Position numbers and translations under genes: made by a program. Below, one piece after another: positions 49,501 to 60,975 of a stretch of 64,000 bases of DNA. Position 1 is the first letter of the stretch; each line of letters starts with the position of its first letter. The stretch is taken from NCBI GenBank assembly GCA_033239005.1, contig BSQZ01000004.1, positions 12,281,507 through 12,345,506 on the forward strand, read 5' to 3'. Under the pieces are notes generated by a model that saw only the letters and a program-made list of their open reading frames with translations, did no database searches and was not told where the DNA came from. This stretch comes from Lamellibrachia satsuma (Eukaryota; Annelida; Polychaeta; Sabellida; Siboglinidae).

Positions 49501-51948
49501 AATACATTCATTTTGTCATCATGACACACGCATGCATGCACACACGCACGCACGCACACACACACATGCACACATCTCTGGTAATATCCCATTACATGGA
49601 CATGTCCTGCACATCGCAGCCTCTTCCCAACTACCTTCCTTTTCAAATGGTCTTCACTCCAATCATTTTTTACAATTCAATCATTCTACTTCACTCATTT
49701 GGCTTCCAGAAGCTTCTCTTTCTCTGTCTACCTCCAGCAAGATTACAATGTAAAAATTATGCACCTGGTGTCTGAGACTGTCAGTTGGGTTGACAAAGAC
49801 TGGTGGGTGTCTGGAGACAGTGTGCACAAATAATAAGACTCCAGCAAATAAACCTTCTCGTAGTCATTATAAATAACATTTCAGCCATGAGACCAACTGA
49901 ACAGTATGCATAACACCAGGTTTTTTTAAGGCCTTTCACACAGACAAATTGCCCATATGAAAACCCTCCATGCCCGTGTGAAATTCAAAAGTAAATAAAA
50001 AAGATTATGGATTTAAATGTAACTGTCATTGTGTTGTGTATATATGCGCAGTAATGTGAAATGTTGCACTGCCTGTGGAAACGGAACCTTAAAAAACCTG
50101 CACAACATACTCCGATCACTGCAATTTATGTTTAAGGCCCTCAAATACTATTTTAAAAAATCCCTGCGCACAAGATGCTGCAATTTATAATGCATTGCTC
50201 TTTCCAAAATAGGCTTTCACAGCCATCAGAGGGAATGTCGAGCTGGACGAACTATCATCCTTCCCTAATCTTTGGTTACAAACTGCAGAGAGAACCCATT
50301 AATACAATTAGTTAATGCCCAGGGAAGTACTTGGTCACAGGTACCACTGGGGTGATTAATTAATTAATGACCAGGGAAGTACTTGGTCACAGGTACCACT
50401 GGGGTGATTAACTAATTAATTACCAGGGAAGTACTTGGTCACAGGTACCACTGGGGTGATTAACTAATTAATGACCAGGGAAGTACTTGGTCACAGGTAC
50501 CACTGGGGTGATTAACTAATTAATGACCAGGGAAGTACTTGGTCACAGGTACCACTGGGGTGATTAACTAATTAATGACCAGAATAAACCTTCTCGTAGT
50601 CATTATAAATAACATTTCAGCCATGAGACCAACTGAACAGTATGCATAACACCAGGTTTTTTTTAAGGCCTTTCACACAGACAAATTGCCCAGGTACCAC
50701 TGGGGTGATTAACTAATTAATGACCAGGGAAGTACTTGGTCACAGGTACCATGTGCGTGTGAGGTGGACCCATGTGTGTGGAGGGACCAAGGTGCGTCAA
50801 GTGGACCCATGTGTGTGGAGGGACCAAGGGGTGTAAAGTGGACCCATGTGTGTGGAGGGACCAAGGTGTGTAAAGTGGACCCATGTGTGTGTGGAGGGAC
50901 CAAGGTACGTAAAGTGGACCCATGTGTGTGGAGGGACCAAGGTGTGTAAAGTGGACCCATGTGTGTGGAGGGACCAAGGTGTGTAAAGTGGACCCAGGTG
51001 TGTGATGTGTGGACCCATGTACATGGAGGGACCAAGGTGCTTAAAGTGGACCCATGTGTGTGGAGGGACCAAGGTGTGTAAAGTGGACCGAGGTGTGTGA
51101 TGTGTGGACCCAGTCCCCCAGCAAGCAGCAGTGTTTTCACCCTAACACAATGTTTTCTGTAATTCATCATTTTGTGTACCTAAGCAGTTCCATCACCCAT
51201 GAATCCTCGGTGTATTTGGCTAATAACGGGGACAACCCTTTCCTAGTTTATGTGGAAAACCCAACTCCTATGTAGGTTGAAAATGGGCAATTTGTCCAAT
51301 TTATTAGGAGGTTGTATTTCAATGTAATTGCCACTGCGCACACCACATTAAATGTAAAACACGTCCAGCACAGGGTGCACAGTCAGAAATAAATAGTCTG
51401 GATAACTACATCAGTGTAGAAGACAAACTGGTACATGTTAGCAATAAAAGTGTGACAAAAAAAACCTTATTGCTGTTATATAATATTCCAGCATAACAAT
51501 TTACAAGGGAAAAAGATAATTAAGACAGCACAAGCACAGTACCAGCTAGATTATTTAAAATTCACTACACACAAAAGCGGGGTGTAAGTAATCCCCCCCA
51601 TACTTTGACCCTGATCAAACAAACAGTTCTGCTGTTATACAATGTTCAGCCTGTGTAAGGGGAAAATATACACTTGAAAAGACTGCATGAGCATGAAGCA
51701 GCTAGTCTGCTATATGGCAGTTGAAATACAATGCACAACACATTTCCTTTCTAAGTACGCCTGTCTTACCTGAGGCAATCATTGGCGGAGGACGAGTGAA
51801 TCATTGAAGAATTATGTCCGTTCCTTCTAGGTGTCGACTTGTCAGTGAAATATGCTACCTCCATGTCTACAACACAGGCCCTGGCCATCATCTTGTCTGT
51901 CTGACTGTTACCCTCGATACTGTCAGCCATCACATTCTGACGCAGCAT
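46070..51948 (-). CDS. CD225/dispanin (SynDIG1-like) candidate membrane protein
   Basis: Three minus-strand exons: 51948-51770 (start ATG; an in-frame TAG lies just upstream), 49091-48720, and 46508-46070. All joins have GT-AG borders and matching phase 2, giving about 329 residues. Exon 1 is Ser/Asn-rich. Exon 2 is hydrophilic (IVHPRTLPRRPTD, DSLSDLLPEV is absent but DESLSDLLPEV occurs). Exon 3 starts PPNYVPLSIGLLIVSPLCG, then VFALRAQRAHARGQEKLSRK, then a second hydrophobic helix ITGLMFLALLLLIYLV and a basic tail. The PxY-x-SI-C...A-x-G...W layout with two close hydrophobic segments resembles CD225 proteins, which include IFITM, PRRT2 and SynDIG1. The gene model is strong; the family call is tentative. 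Confidence 0.65.
46509..48335. other. Intron of the dispanin-like gene
   Basis: AT-rich. A few similar phrases (ggaatatcacaaattacaca) repeat at 46510-46640. No nested gene was recognised. Confidence 0.5.
48336..48602. repeat. 53-bp tandem repeat, five copies, with alternating variants
   Basis: Unit actatggttacaaatatgta through gccttcattt. Copies alternate ggctac/ggttac and attttgcc/atgttgcc, suggesting a 106-bp higher-order dimer. Confidence 0.93.
48720..49091 (-). CDS. Dispanin-like gene, exon 2
   Basis: Acceptor ctgtttacag and donor gtaagt. Encodes LPCPTVCVDDIVHPRTLPRR, then MYVKVCHDIPSQNTTYWLDG and SRQGSIVTMDESLSDLLPEV. The sequence is GC-rich compared with its surroundings, as expected of coding DNA. 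Confidence 0.8.
49092..50317. other. Intron of the dispanin-like gene with a LINE fragment
   Basis: 49245-49430 is a minus-strand copy of the CR1-like 3' end (cagatggcaagtggacaaag; attgttggtcctctc on the complement). 49520-49575 is a CA-rich microsatellite. 49847-49954 is the source or a sister of the block duplicated at 50583-50692. Confidence 0.6.
49245..49430 (-). mobile_element. CR1-like LINE 3' fragment
   Basis: Reverse complement matches the C-terminal end and 3' UTR of the 8639-9292 LINE copy (NEWNKL region and the ggactctcgataagcc phrase). Confidence 0.75.
50318..50748. repeat. 52-bp tandem repeat interrupted by a 110-bp duplicated block
   Basis: Unit accagggaagtacttggtca then caggtaccactggggtgatt and aactaattaatg, about six copies. 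The block at 50583-50692 is a near-identical copy of 49847-49954. The array then resumes for about one copy. Confidence 0.92.
50756..51112. repeat. 37-bp minisatellite, about nine copies
   Basis: Unit gtggacccatgtgtgtggag plus ggaccaaggtgtgtaaa, with point variants and one or two length variants. It starts directly after the 52-bp array. Confidence 0.94.
51113..51769. other. Intron of the dispanin-like gene, right part
   Basis: AT-rich; nothing recognised. Confidence 0.5.
51770..51948 (-). CDS. Dispanin-like gene, exon 1
   Basis: 59 codons plus 2 bases. Encodes MLRQNVMADSIEGNSQTDK onward to SSSANDCL, donor gtaaga. The ATG at 51948 follows an in-frame stop. Confidence 0.65.
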
Positions 51949-54169
51949 TTGGGCCAAGACAACAGGCTATATTCATTTGATGCAGTGCAGATTGTTGGCA
52001 TCACGCTAATACCTATGCTCACGCAGCACCTCCGTGGCTCCACCTATTGTTGGCCGTTGTCTGGAAGCACAGGTGTTTATGCCGTGTTATATCATCAACA
52101 TCTGAGGACAGAATAAGGACAACAAACGTAACCGTGGACACAACATAACACCACCACCCCTCACACCCACCCCACGCTCGATGGATTACCCAATCAAGAC
52201 TGTACTTTTCTCCCCATAACTTGATTCGTTATATCCAGCATGCAATCCGTTTTCATTCCAGCCTCCTGGGTGGCTTTTTGTGCTGCCAATTTCCAATAGG
52301 AAGCCGATTATACAAGTCCCTATCATAATGCCTCCTGCCAGATTTACTGATTCGCCATTTAACGCGTCATTACCTCCACATGCCCGCCCATGCCAGTGAT
52401 ATGAGCCTATTTTAAAATTCATATGAAAAGCAATCTTTGGAATGCACAGACAAAACTCCACAAACACCTAACCTATTTGATAGTAATTTACTAACTTTTT
52501 ACACCACCAACAAAACAATTTTAAGCGCCTGATTTCATAGCAGTTATGGCTAGATACAGCTTTTTGCATAAGGAATTTCCGAAAACAAAGCGCTATCTAA
52601 TTGTACACAAACAGAGATTTTGCAATCTACATTTTACGAGGGTGTGTGTGTGTCTGGTCTGGGTATTGTGTTTTGAATCAGAGCCGGATTCAGCTCTGAT
52701 AATGGTGTATAAAGTATTCATGATGCAGAGTCATACAGTGTCAAATGCCTCAATTGACAGACAAAAGAAATAGCACTCTGAGATTACAGCTAATATTGTG
52801 ATCATTAACACATCCATGGAGGTGTCTAGAAGCCTTTAACCCAGCACTGTCTGACTGATATAACTAATAATGTACCGTCTCATCAGAGTCTGCTGCTTGG
52901 CCCAGATGTCCCTTGTCCACGCTTCGTATAACATTTTATAGCCTCTCCATTTCTTGTATAACAATTAGGAAAATTATGTTTCAAAATATAATCATTGTCA
53001 CTTTGTTATAGCTAAAGTGTCTCTCTGGCTGTGTTAACCAGAACTATTGAAATGATGCAAATGGCACCAGAGCACAGACCACTGTGTAATAATCTGAAGG
53101 CTGCTCTTGCTCCTGATCTGGTTGTCTGTCTAAAGGCAACCAAATTAGCAGCAGACTCACAGCTTGCATTCAAGGTATAGGTTCAAAGCCCTGTACACTT
53201 CACCCCCGACAGACCTGTTCATTCCAACACCAAAAATTATGTTTAAAATTATTAAATTTTACCAACTTTCAAATTCCATCCACATAATGATGTATCAACC
53301 ATATTTGCTATATACCTTGGAAATAGCATGCCTATAATTTCATTACCAGGAAAATATATCACTTACTACCTTTTTATTAGAACCATTAACATTCTGCAGT
53401 TTTAACTAACCCACAAAAATTCATGATAATGTTCTACAGCATATATAATAAAAAATCAATCCAAGTAATTAATAATACAAATTTAATATGCTATGCATGT
53501 ATAAAAAAGCTGGTGTCATTATCAGTTAATTATTGTTCATAGCTTTGCAAAATGAAGTTGACACAGCATAACTAACATTTTTATAACAGCAGAAAACATC
53601 ACTGCCGTTAAATGTCTTTCAATGTCCTTCCATCAATTACAGACACCCCCTTGCTCCATGGCTCACGTAAAATGTCATATCTTATTCACCCTCTTCAATT
53701 TCACCATTCTTATTAACCCCAAAAATCGGAAGAAGTAGTTTTGTAAAAAAATACAATGTCCTTCCCACTAATGTGAATCTGGCAAAAATAAAAAGATTAA
53801 CTGATAAATGGGTTGGCTTTCCTGGTAAAACAATGACTAATCAATTAAAAAACAAAAATACATGTTCAACGAGTCAATATTGATCAGTTTCTTGCATGTT
53901 CTTGCGAAAAATAACCACACTTCCTGCTTTACCACTTTAAATCAGTCATTCCAAATTTAGCTTTGCATCTGATAAAAACCATATAAACTCTTTGACAATA
54001 CATAATAATTATTATGCATAATTCTGCCCACACATGCAACCATGCAGTAACAGCAGAACATTGCAGCTGACAGAGAGTGATGAGACACTTACTAACAGGC
54101 TAAGGTGTAGACTCATCATTTTTATTGTAAAATCATGTTATATTAATTTTATCATACAGCATGAATCAC
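51949..54169. other. Upstream region of the dispanin-like gene
   Basis: 52190-52470 is less AT-rich and open on the minus strand but matches nothing I know; it may be a 5' UTR exon or promoter. The rest is AT-rich intergenic sequence. Confidence 0.4.
53183..53226. mobile_element. Fragment of the 45122-45440 SINE
   Basis: tacacttcacccccgacaga and cctgttcattccaa match the 45170-45205 portion of that SINE. Confidence 0.65.
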
Positions 54170-54405
54170 ACCCAGTCTAACATACTAACTGTCCAAATGT
54201 GTTTTAAAGATCCACAATATTTTCATATAATCTTACTATGATCTGTTAAATTTGAATGTTTCAACTGAAATATTATGTTTTCATTGCATGTTCAACAACA
54301 AGGCCAAAATTCATAATCAGATAACGTTTAAATTATATTTTTAAATTGTGGTTCATAAAAACACATTGGGGTAGTCAAATATGTAAGAATATAAATAGTT
54401 CATTA
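54170..54405. repeat. Unnamed dispersed repeat, copy B
   Basis: Partner of 41940-42310. It directly abuts the CR1-like 3' UTR fragment to its right. Confidence 0.5.
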
Positions 54406-54519
54406 GTAGTTTATAAGTGATGTTATGATAAAAACATTCAGACTTTCTATCTTCAAATTTGTTTTGGTCATTTATATAATCACTACCAGTAAACAACCAT
54501 GTGTCCTGAGCTTTAACAT

Positions 54520-54905
54520 AATTTAATAAGATTGCCATCCAAGGCAAAGGCCCAGATAGCAAGTAGACAAGGAAGCCATTGGCTTATCGAGAGTCCAACA
54601 TTTTTAATCTATGTGTAACCCGCCCTCCTGAGATATGTGTCAACCTTGTTTTTAAACATATTCACGCTGCTAGCTGTTACACAACCTGTAGATAATTTGT
54701 TCCATTCATTGATTGTCCTCTGTGAGAAGAGTACTTCCTGATATCCAATTTATTTGGGAACATGGCAAGGCAGACCCTGGATTTGCCCTGGAGTCTTAGA
54801 TTGTAATTAACTCCAATAGGATATGTTAAACATATTAAATCATAAGAAAATATGCCATTTTGAATAATTGCTTGGTCATCACATTGTATGGCAAACAATA
54901 CTAAT
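54520..54905 (-). mobile_element. CR1-like LINE 3' fragment
   Basis: The complement matches the LINE C-terminus and 3' UTR seen at 8639-9292 (agtccaacatttttaatcta; cattggcttatcgagagtcc). It is longer than the 49245-49430 relic. Confidence 0.75.
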
Positions 54906-56894
54906 GCTGGTGATATTAAATAAAATAGATGAGATCTTTGTTGACTATAGCATATGCCAGTCTACAGTAGCCAAGAAAGAAAAGTGGTATTCCGAAGATA
55001 AATCTTTGTCTGCATGATTGACAATTTAACCAATAGTCCTTAAGTGCTAGACAGCGGGGCCCTTATATAAACATTTGTTCCTTGATCAATGCTTTGCAAA
55101 AAAAGAGCTAAATGTGGCCCAAAGACCATATTCAGACCTATAAATCAGCATTTTAAGTTCTGGTGTGCGTGGGATGCTGGGAACCATCTGAAGTATTGCT
55201 TCCGAAATAAAAATGGCATTCAGCAGTTAAATGTGGAGGCAATTTGCCCATTACTTTTGTCTAAAGCGACAAAAACAGGAACTTGTTTTTACGGACTTAA
55301 TAAAGTCTCTAGTAGATTTATGGGTTCTTGTGTAACAGACACATAAAATCTGCTTGACAATTCAACACTTGGTATGCACTGCCTTAAGGTGGTGTATGTT
55401 TATGACGACCTCAGGACAATTTCTTTTTTGAAATGCCAGGAGGTCATTGCAAAACACAAAGCTTATGGAAGACATAACTCACAATGGGCCAATTTTTTAT
55501 CAGCACATAATTATATATCCTTATAAAATTGTCATGCAATGGGTGTGCAATAACTGTGACAGTCTGCAGTAGCAAATACCATGAGAAAATAGCTTAATTA
55601 TGGGAGATTCTGGGTACATGTTGGGAGCAATCTGCTGGAAGGCTTTCAGCAGTCGTATTTTGTTAGTCTGCCCCTTAACCTGCCATATTCCCTGGCTGGG
55701 GTTCTGGCAGATAACCTAATGACTTAATGTCCTCTCTCACCTGTGTTTTGACTGGGGATTTCTTCTGTCAGAATGAATAATGTGGCTGAAACTCAGATTA
55801 CTGGGTTCTTTTTTGCTGTCGGTTGCACTGAGCCGAGAGTGCAGTCTATCTGCCAGCTGACAGCTATCCTTCCACCTCATCAGACCACTACATCACAATC
55901 ACATTATTGCCTTGCGTAACTGCTCGTTCTCAGCACAAAATTGACTTTTCTACTTACAATGCAATTTGTGAGGGAGACACTGCAGTCAGACATGCTATGA
56001 CCCTAAGAACGGCTTCACAAAATTAATATTAAGATTCATGCACTTGGCCAATGTTAAAACTAAGTCTTCTCAAAAAATTGTCAAAGCTTATGAGAATTGT
56101 CCAACTGACCTACCAGGGTACGGCTGTTTTTTAATAGTAAAATGGAGAACTTCAAATTTAGATTCCCCTCCACCTCTAGACCCACACCCCATAGATTACA
56201 CTGAATGTTCACACATACATGGTCTGGCAGTCCTGGGTTTGAGCACTGGTGCCCCAGGGCATATGTTCTAAAAAGACATGAATTAGTAACTATAGTTTTC
56301 TGTAGATAAGGCGGCTGAACTGTCCTGGAAGGTTCACTCATGGAATATTTTGATAAATATTATCCAATGCAATAAAATTATAAATGTTGTAAAACAATCT
56401 CATGAATTTTGTGTATAGAAGCATTATAATCCACGCTGAATCTCAGCCAAGATTGCCAGTCTTGTACTATAATCTTCAATTTGCCATGTTATTTTGGGAT
56501 TAGATATTCTGTGGGTGACCATCTGGGGGCAGCTTTGTAGTCATGTTTCGAGAATACGATCCAGTTACAGAGGCATTTTCTGAAGAAAAAAAATTGCTGA
56601 CATGTTTAGCACTTGACATATGGAGTTGGACAGATTTATTGCACAGAAATATAAGTCTCTCAACTCTTGTCAATGCAGGACAATTGAAAGATGCCAGTGA
56701 TGGAAGAACTCTGTAATTTATAGGTGGACTTAGGTATTTAGCCTGTGCATGTATAGCAGCTAAGTCTGGTATAATGGTGCTGTGAAATAAATCCCAGGCA
56801 AATAAATTCACAAAAGGATGATTCTCCCTCCCCTACTACAACCGTAGAAGTTAATTATAATAATATAATAATAATAATAAACTATTATACTGTG
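54906..56894. other. Intergenic region
   Basis: No gene or mobile element recognised on either strand; open frames are short and lack known motifs. Confidence 0.45.
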
Positions 56895-57480
56895 TTCATC
56901 TCCTCCCTGTTACTGAGTTCATCCCCTCACCCTACATGTTACCGAGTTCATTCCTGCTCCCTGCTTGTTACCGAGTTCAATCCCTCCCCCTCCCTGTTAC
57001 TGGGTTCATTCCCTCTCCCTACCTGTTACTGAGCCCATCCTCTCTCACTCCCTGTTACTGGGTTTATTCCCTCTCCCTGTCTGTTACCGAGTCCATCCTC
57101 TCTCACTCCCTGTTACTGAGTTCATTCCCTGTCCTTGACTGTTACTGAGTCCATCCTCTCTCTCCCTATTATTGTGTTCATCCTCTCTCATTCCATGCTA
57201 CCAAGTTCATTCTCTCTTCTTCCCTCTCTGTTACAGAGTCAATCCTCTCCCTACCTGTTAAATTACTGAGTGCATCCTCTCTCCCTTCCTGTTACTGGGT
57301 TCATCCCCTATCCCTCCCTGTTACTGAGTCCATCCTCTCTCACTCCCTGTTAATGAGTTGATCAGCTCTCTCTCTCTGTTAATGAGTTCATCCCCTCCAT
57401 CTCCCTTAATGAGTTCATCCCCTCCATCTCCCTGTTACCGAGTTCGTCCTCTCTCCCTCCTTGTTACCGACTTCATCCCA
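56895..57480. repeat. CT-rich minisatellite (about 30-bp degenerate unit)
   Basis: About 18 degenerate copies of words like cctgttactgagttcatcct plus ctctccctc. Unit length varies between copies. Confidence 0.9.
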
Positions 57481-57519
57481 TAATATCCCTCCCATCATAT
57501 ACAAAACACATGCCTAAAT

Positions 57520-58980
57520 ACTTCAACTGATGATTGTAAGTCTACTGTGGGTGTCTTCATTGATCTGAAAAAGGTTTTTGATACGGTTGACCACAACATT
57601 CTCGTAAAAAAACTTGAGCATTATGGAATAAGAGGAATAGCAAATATGTGGATCTGCAGCTATGTTATGAATAGAAGTCAATATGTTTGTATTAATAACA
57701 CTAATTCTGATTGCATGAATGTCACTTGTGGGGTACCACAAGGATTTATACTGGGTCCAGCTTTGTTTATCATATTTATTAACGATATGTGTAATGTGTC
57801 ATTGTTAATGAAATCGATTGTATTTGCAGATGATACTAATTTCTTTTACTCAGGAAAAGGTTTGCCAGAAGTGTGTAAAACAGTATCAAACGAATTGGAC
57901 AAATTATGCAGATGGTTTCAAGTTAATAAGCTGTCTTTAAATATTGCCAAAACAAATTTTATCGTATTCGGTAACAAAAAGTGTGAAAACAATCACTTGG
58001 TCAGTATAAATGGTATGTACATTAATAGAGTGTATGTTACAAAATTTCTTGGTGTACACATTGACTGCCACTTGAATTGGAGTGAACATATCAACCTCAT
58101 AAAAAATAAAATTTCAAAGAATGTATCTGTAATGTATAGGGTTAAACACTTATTGACTAGTTCTGCATTGTACTCTTTATACTATACTCTCATATTGCCA
58201 TATTTAAATTATTGTTGTGAAATTTGGGGCAACACCTATAAGAGTCGAATACGACCTTTGCATATTATTCAGAAAAGAGCTGTTCGTATATGTCTAAAGG
58301 CAGACTATAGGTCTCATACAAGACCGATGTTTTACCAGCTGAACACTTTAGCTGTACAGGACATGGTGGACTTCAATAGCATGGTGTTTATGTACAAGGT
58401 ATATAATAATCTACTACCAGCTAATATTATGTTGTACTTCCAGAAAGTTAATGCTAGTCACTATCACAACATCCATTTGAAAAATTGCAATTTCCAAATA
58501 AGATTTAGTAGGACTACTAAAAAAGATGAATGTATTAGTATAAAAGGACCAAAGATGTGGAATGACCTGCCTGCTGATATTAAGTTGTGCAATTCGATTT
58601 ATAAATTTTAAAAAATGTACAAAGCCTTACTCTTGCATAGATATGAAATATGAATTAAATGCATTAGTGTCATGGTTATGTGCTATATATGTATATTATT
58701 TTATTTTCATATCAAATACCATATCTTTTTGGGTAGTTAAGACTTAGCTTAATTAAGTAATTTTTTTATATGTATGGAACCAATACAATTGTTTACTTTT
58801 GGGGAATGCAATTTATAAGTTTACAACTTCTTGCATTTCCCTTCAACATTTTCTGATTGTTGTTCTCTAATTATGTTTTCATTGTACCACTTTAGTGGTA
58901 ATTAGTCTTACAACTATGTATGTTTACAATTTATCGAAAATGTACATTGATTATGTTGAATAAATTCAATTCAATTCAAT
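57520..58980 (+). mobile_element. 5'-truncated LINE (RT and C-terminal domain)
   Basis: A single open frame, 57547-58611, starts inside RT. Motifs: FIDLKKVFDTVDHNIL, CGVPQGFILGPALF, IVFADDTNFFYSGKG, KTNFIVFGN, FLGVHIDCHLNW, LPYLNYCCEIWGNTY, MWNDLPADIKLCNS. The 3' end has a ttcaattcaattcaat tail. The frame is undamaged, so this is a younger insertion than the others, but it lacks an endonuclease. Clade uncertain (jockey-group). Confidence 0.9.
57547..58611 (+). pseudogene. LINE reverse transcriptase (truncated, frame open)
   Basis: 354 codons without stops, including the catalytic FADD box. The N-terminal fingers and all of the endonuclease are missing. Confidence 0.9.
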
Positions 58981-59249
58981 ACTTACAACACACCTCAACA
59001 AACTCAGCCCAGATTATGTCTGTCCCATACCACCAGCCAAGTGGGAAAAAACCTACTGAGGAACAGGGGGCGGGCAGAGGTCAGATCCAAGTCAAAGGTC
59101 ACCACTACTAATGCTGCTTGGGATATTTATCATTTCTGTCTCTCTTTAAAATGGATCATAGACCACCTAGCTAATTCTTCTTGAATTACAGGCAAGCCAC
59201 TGCACATTTTAATGGAATTTTTGGGGCCAATGTTCAGATTTACTTACCC

Positions 59250-60095
59250 CATTGCCTAGGTATGACCGTCTCAGACTACCAACCCCATTGCCTAGGAATG
59301 ACAGTTCCAAACCACCAACCCCATTACATAGGAATGAATCCCAAACCACCAACCCCATCACATAGGAATGACAGTCTCAAACCACCAACCCCATTACATA
59401 GGAATGACAGTCCCAAACCACCAACCCCATTACATAGGAATGACAGTCCCAAACCACCAACCACATTACATAGGAATGACAGTCCCAAACCACCAACCCC
59501 ATTACATAGGAATGACAGTCCCAAACCACCAACCCCATTACATAGGAATGACAGTCCCAAACTACCAACCCCATCACATAGGAATGACAGTCCCAAACCA
59601 CCAACCACATTACATAGGAATGACAGTCCCAAACCACCAACCACATTACATAGGAATGACAGTCCCAAACCACCAACAGTATTACATAGGAATGACAGTC
59701 CCAAACCACCAACCCCATTACATAGGAATGACAGTCCCAAATACCAACCCCATCACATAGGAATGATAGCCCCAGACTACCAACCCAATTACCTAGGAAT
59801 GACAGTCCCAAACTATCAACCCCATTACCTAGGAATGATAGCCCCAGACAACCAACCCCATTACCTAGGAATGATAGCCCCAGACTACCAACCCAATTAC
59901 CTAGGAATGACAGTCCCAAACTACCAACCCCATTACCTAGGAATGATAGCCCCAGACTACCAACCCAATTACCTAGGAATGACAGTCCCAAACTACCAAC
60001 CCCATTACCTAGGAATGATAGCCCCAGACAACCAACCCCACTACCCAGGAATGACAGTCCAGGACTACAAACCCCATTACCTAATAATTACAGTC
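59250..60095. repeat. 36-bp minisatellite, about 23 copies, two subtypes
   Basis: Left part: unit acataggaatgacagtccca plus aaccaccaacccccatt-like sequence. Right part: alternating acctaggaatgatagcccca and acctaggaatgacagtccca, a 72-bp dimer. Since 36 is a multiple of three, several frames on both strands stay open for hundreds of codons. A protein-coding role is not supported. Confidence 0.95.
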
Positions 60096-60794
60096 ACATC
60101 CTGAATTTCCACGATGTACATGTGTGACAAGTATTGAAGTACTCAACCAAGAAATGACTCCTGTATGCTGTATTTTTGTCTGAGTATCATCGTGAACCTA
60201 GAGATTACTCCCATAGGGTTGAAAAAATAATGATTTATATTTAAATAAAAATCAGATTTTTTTAGTTAAATAGGATTTTTTTTATTTATTTGATTTTTGT
60301 TTAAATCTTGTATATAGATTTTTATATAGATGTTTCTATTTATAAACTCTTTCAAATGTGTTCTATAGGCCTCACCCCCTGTAGTTGCAGAATCTATCTC
60401 GGAAAGGAAAGTGCTAGCATGCTGTGTGTCTGTAGCTGTAGCCATGGTAATTATTGTTTGCTGAGAGGGTGGATTACCACCTGTCCAGGGCTCTGTGTAC
60501 TCTAAGGGTCTCTAACAAAACAGCAAACTTGTACAGTATTAAACCATTGTAGCCCAGACTGTCTCACTTGAGTCAACATACTGAATTGGTAACAACTAGC
60601 ACAAGCTCTAAGTGGACTTTAACTCAGGGCTTCTGACTTCAAAAAATACTTTCTTTGGCAGACAAGTTTGTGTGGCTTCACTGCATTCAGAAAGGGAATA
60701 GCTCAAACATACACAGTGTCATAAAATATTTTACTATCAGGTTATCTGGTGACTATACTGACAATAAATGATTTAAATCAAAAAACCCTGGACT

Positions 60795-60975
60795 CACATA
60801 TACTATACTTATTTTTTTAGTTTCATTGTGAACCTAGAAATGACTCCCACATATTATACTTCTATCTTAGTATCATCATGAACCCAGAAATGACTCCCAC
60901 ATACTATACTTCTGTCTTGGTATCATCACGAACCCAGAAATGACTTCCACATACTATACTTCTGTGTTAGTATCA
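60795..60975. repeat. About 50-bp tandem repeat, nearly four copies
   Basis: Unit with catactatacttctgtcttg and gaacccagaaatgactccca. A diverged outlier copy lies at 60148-60212. Confidence 0.88.

Noticed and set aside
50709..51170. Proline/histidine-rich protein on the minus strand
   Set aside because: Produced by the 37-bp minisatellite; frames shift with unit-length changes.
52186..52467. 93-residue minus-strand coding exon
   Set aside because: No family match, no clear acceptor and donor pair in frame; kept only as possible 5' sequence of the dispanin-like gene.
56500..56811. 103-residue minus-strand open frame
   Set aside because: No motif, no splice support, composition like the surrounding intergenic DNA.
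59181..60104. A 307-residue repeat protein (HQPHYIGM-type or NDSPKPPTPLHR-type repeats)
   Set aside because: The frame is open on both strands and in several frames because of the 36-bp unit; no signal peptide, splice context or conservation supports coding.
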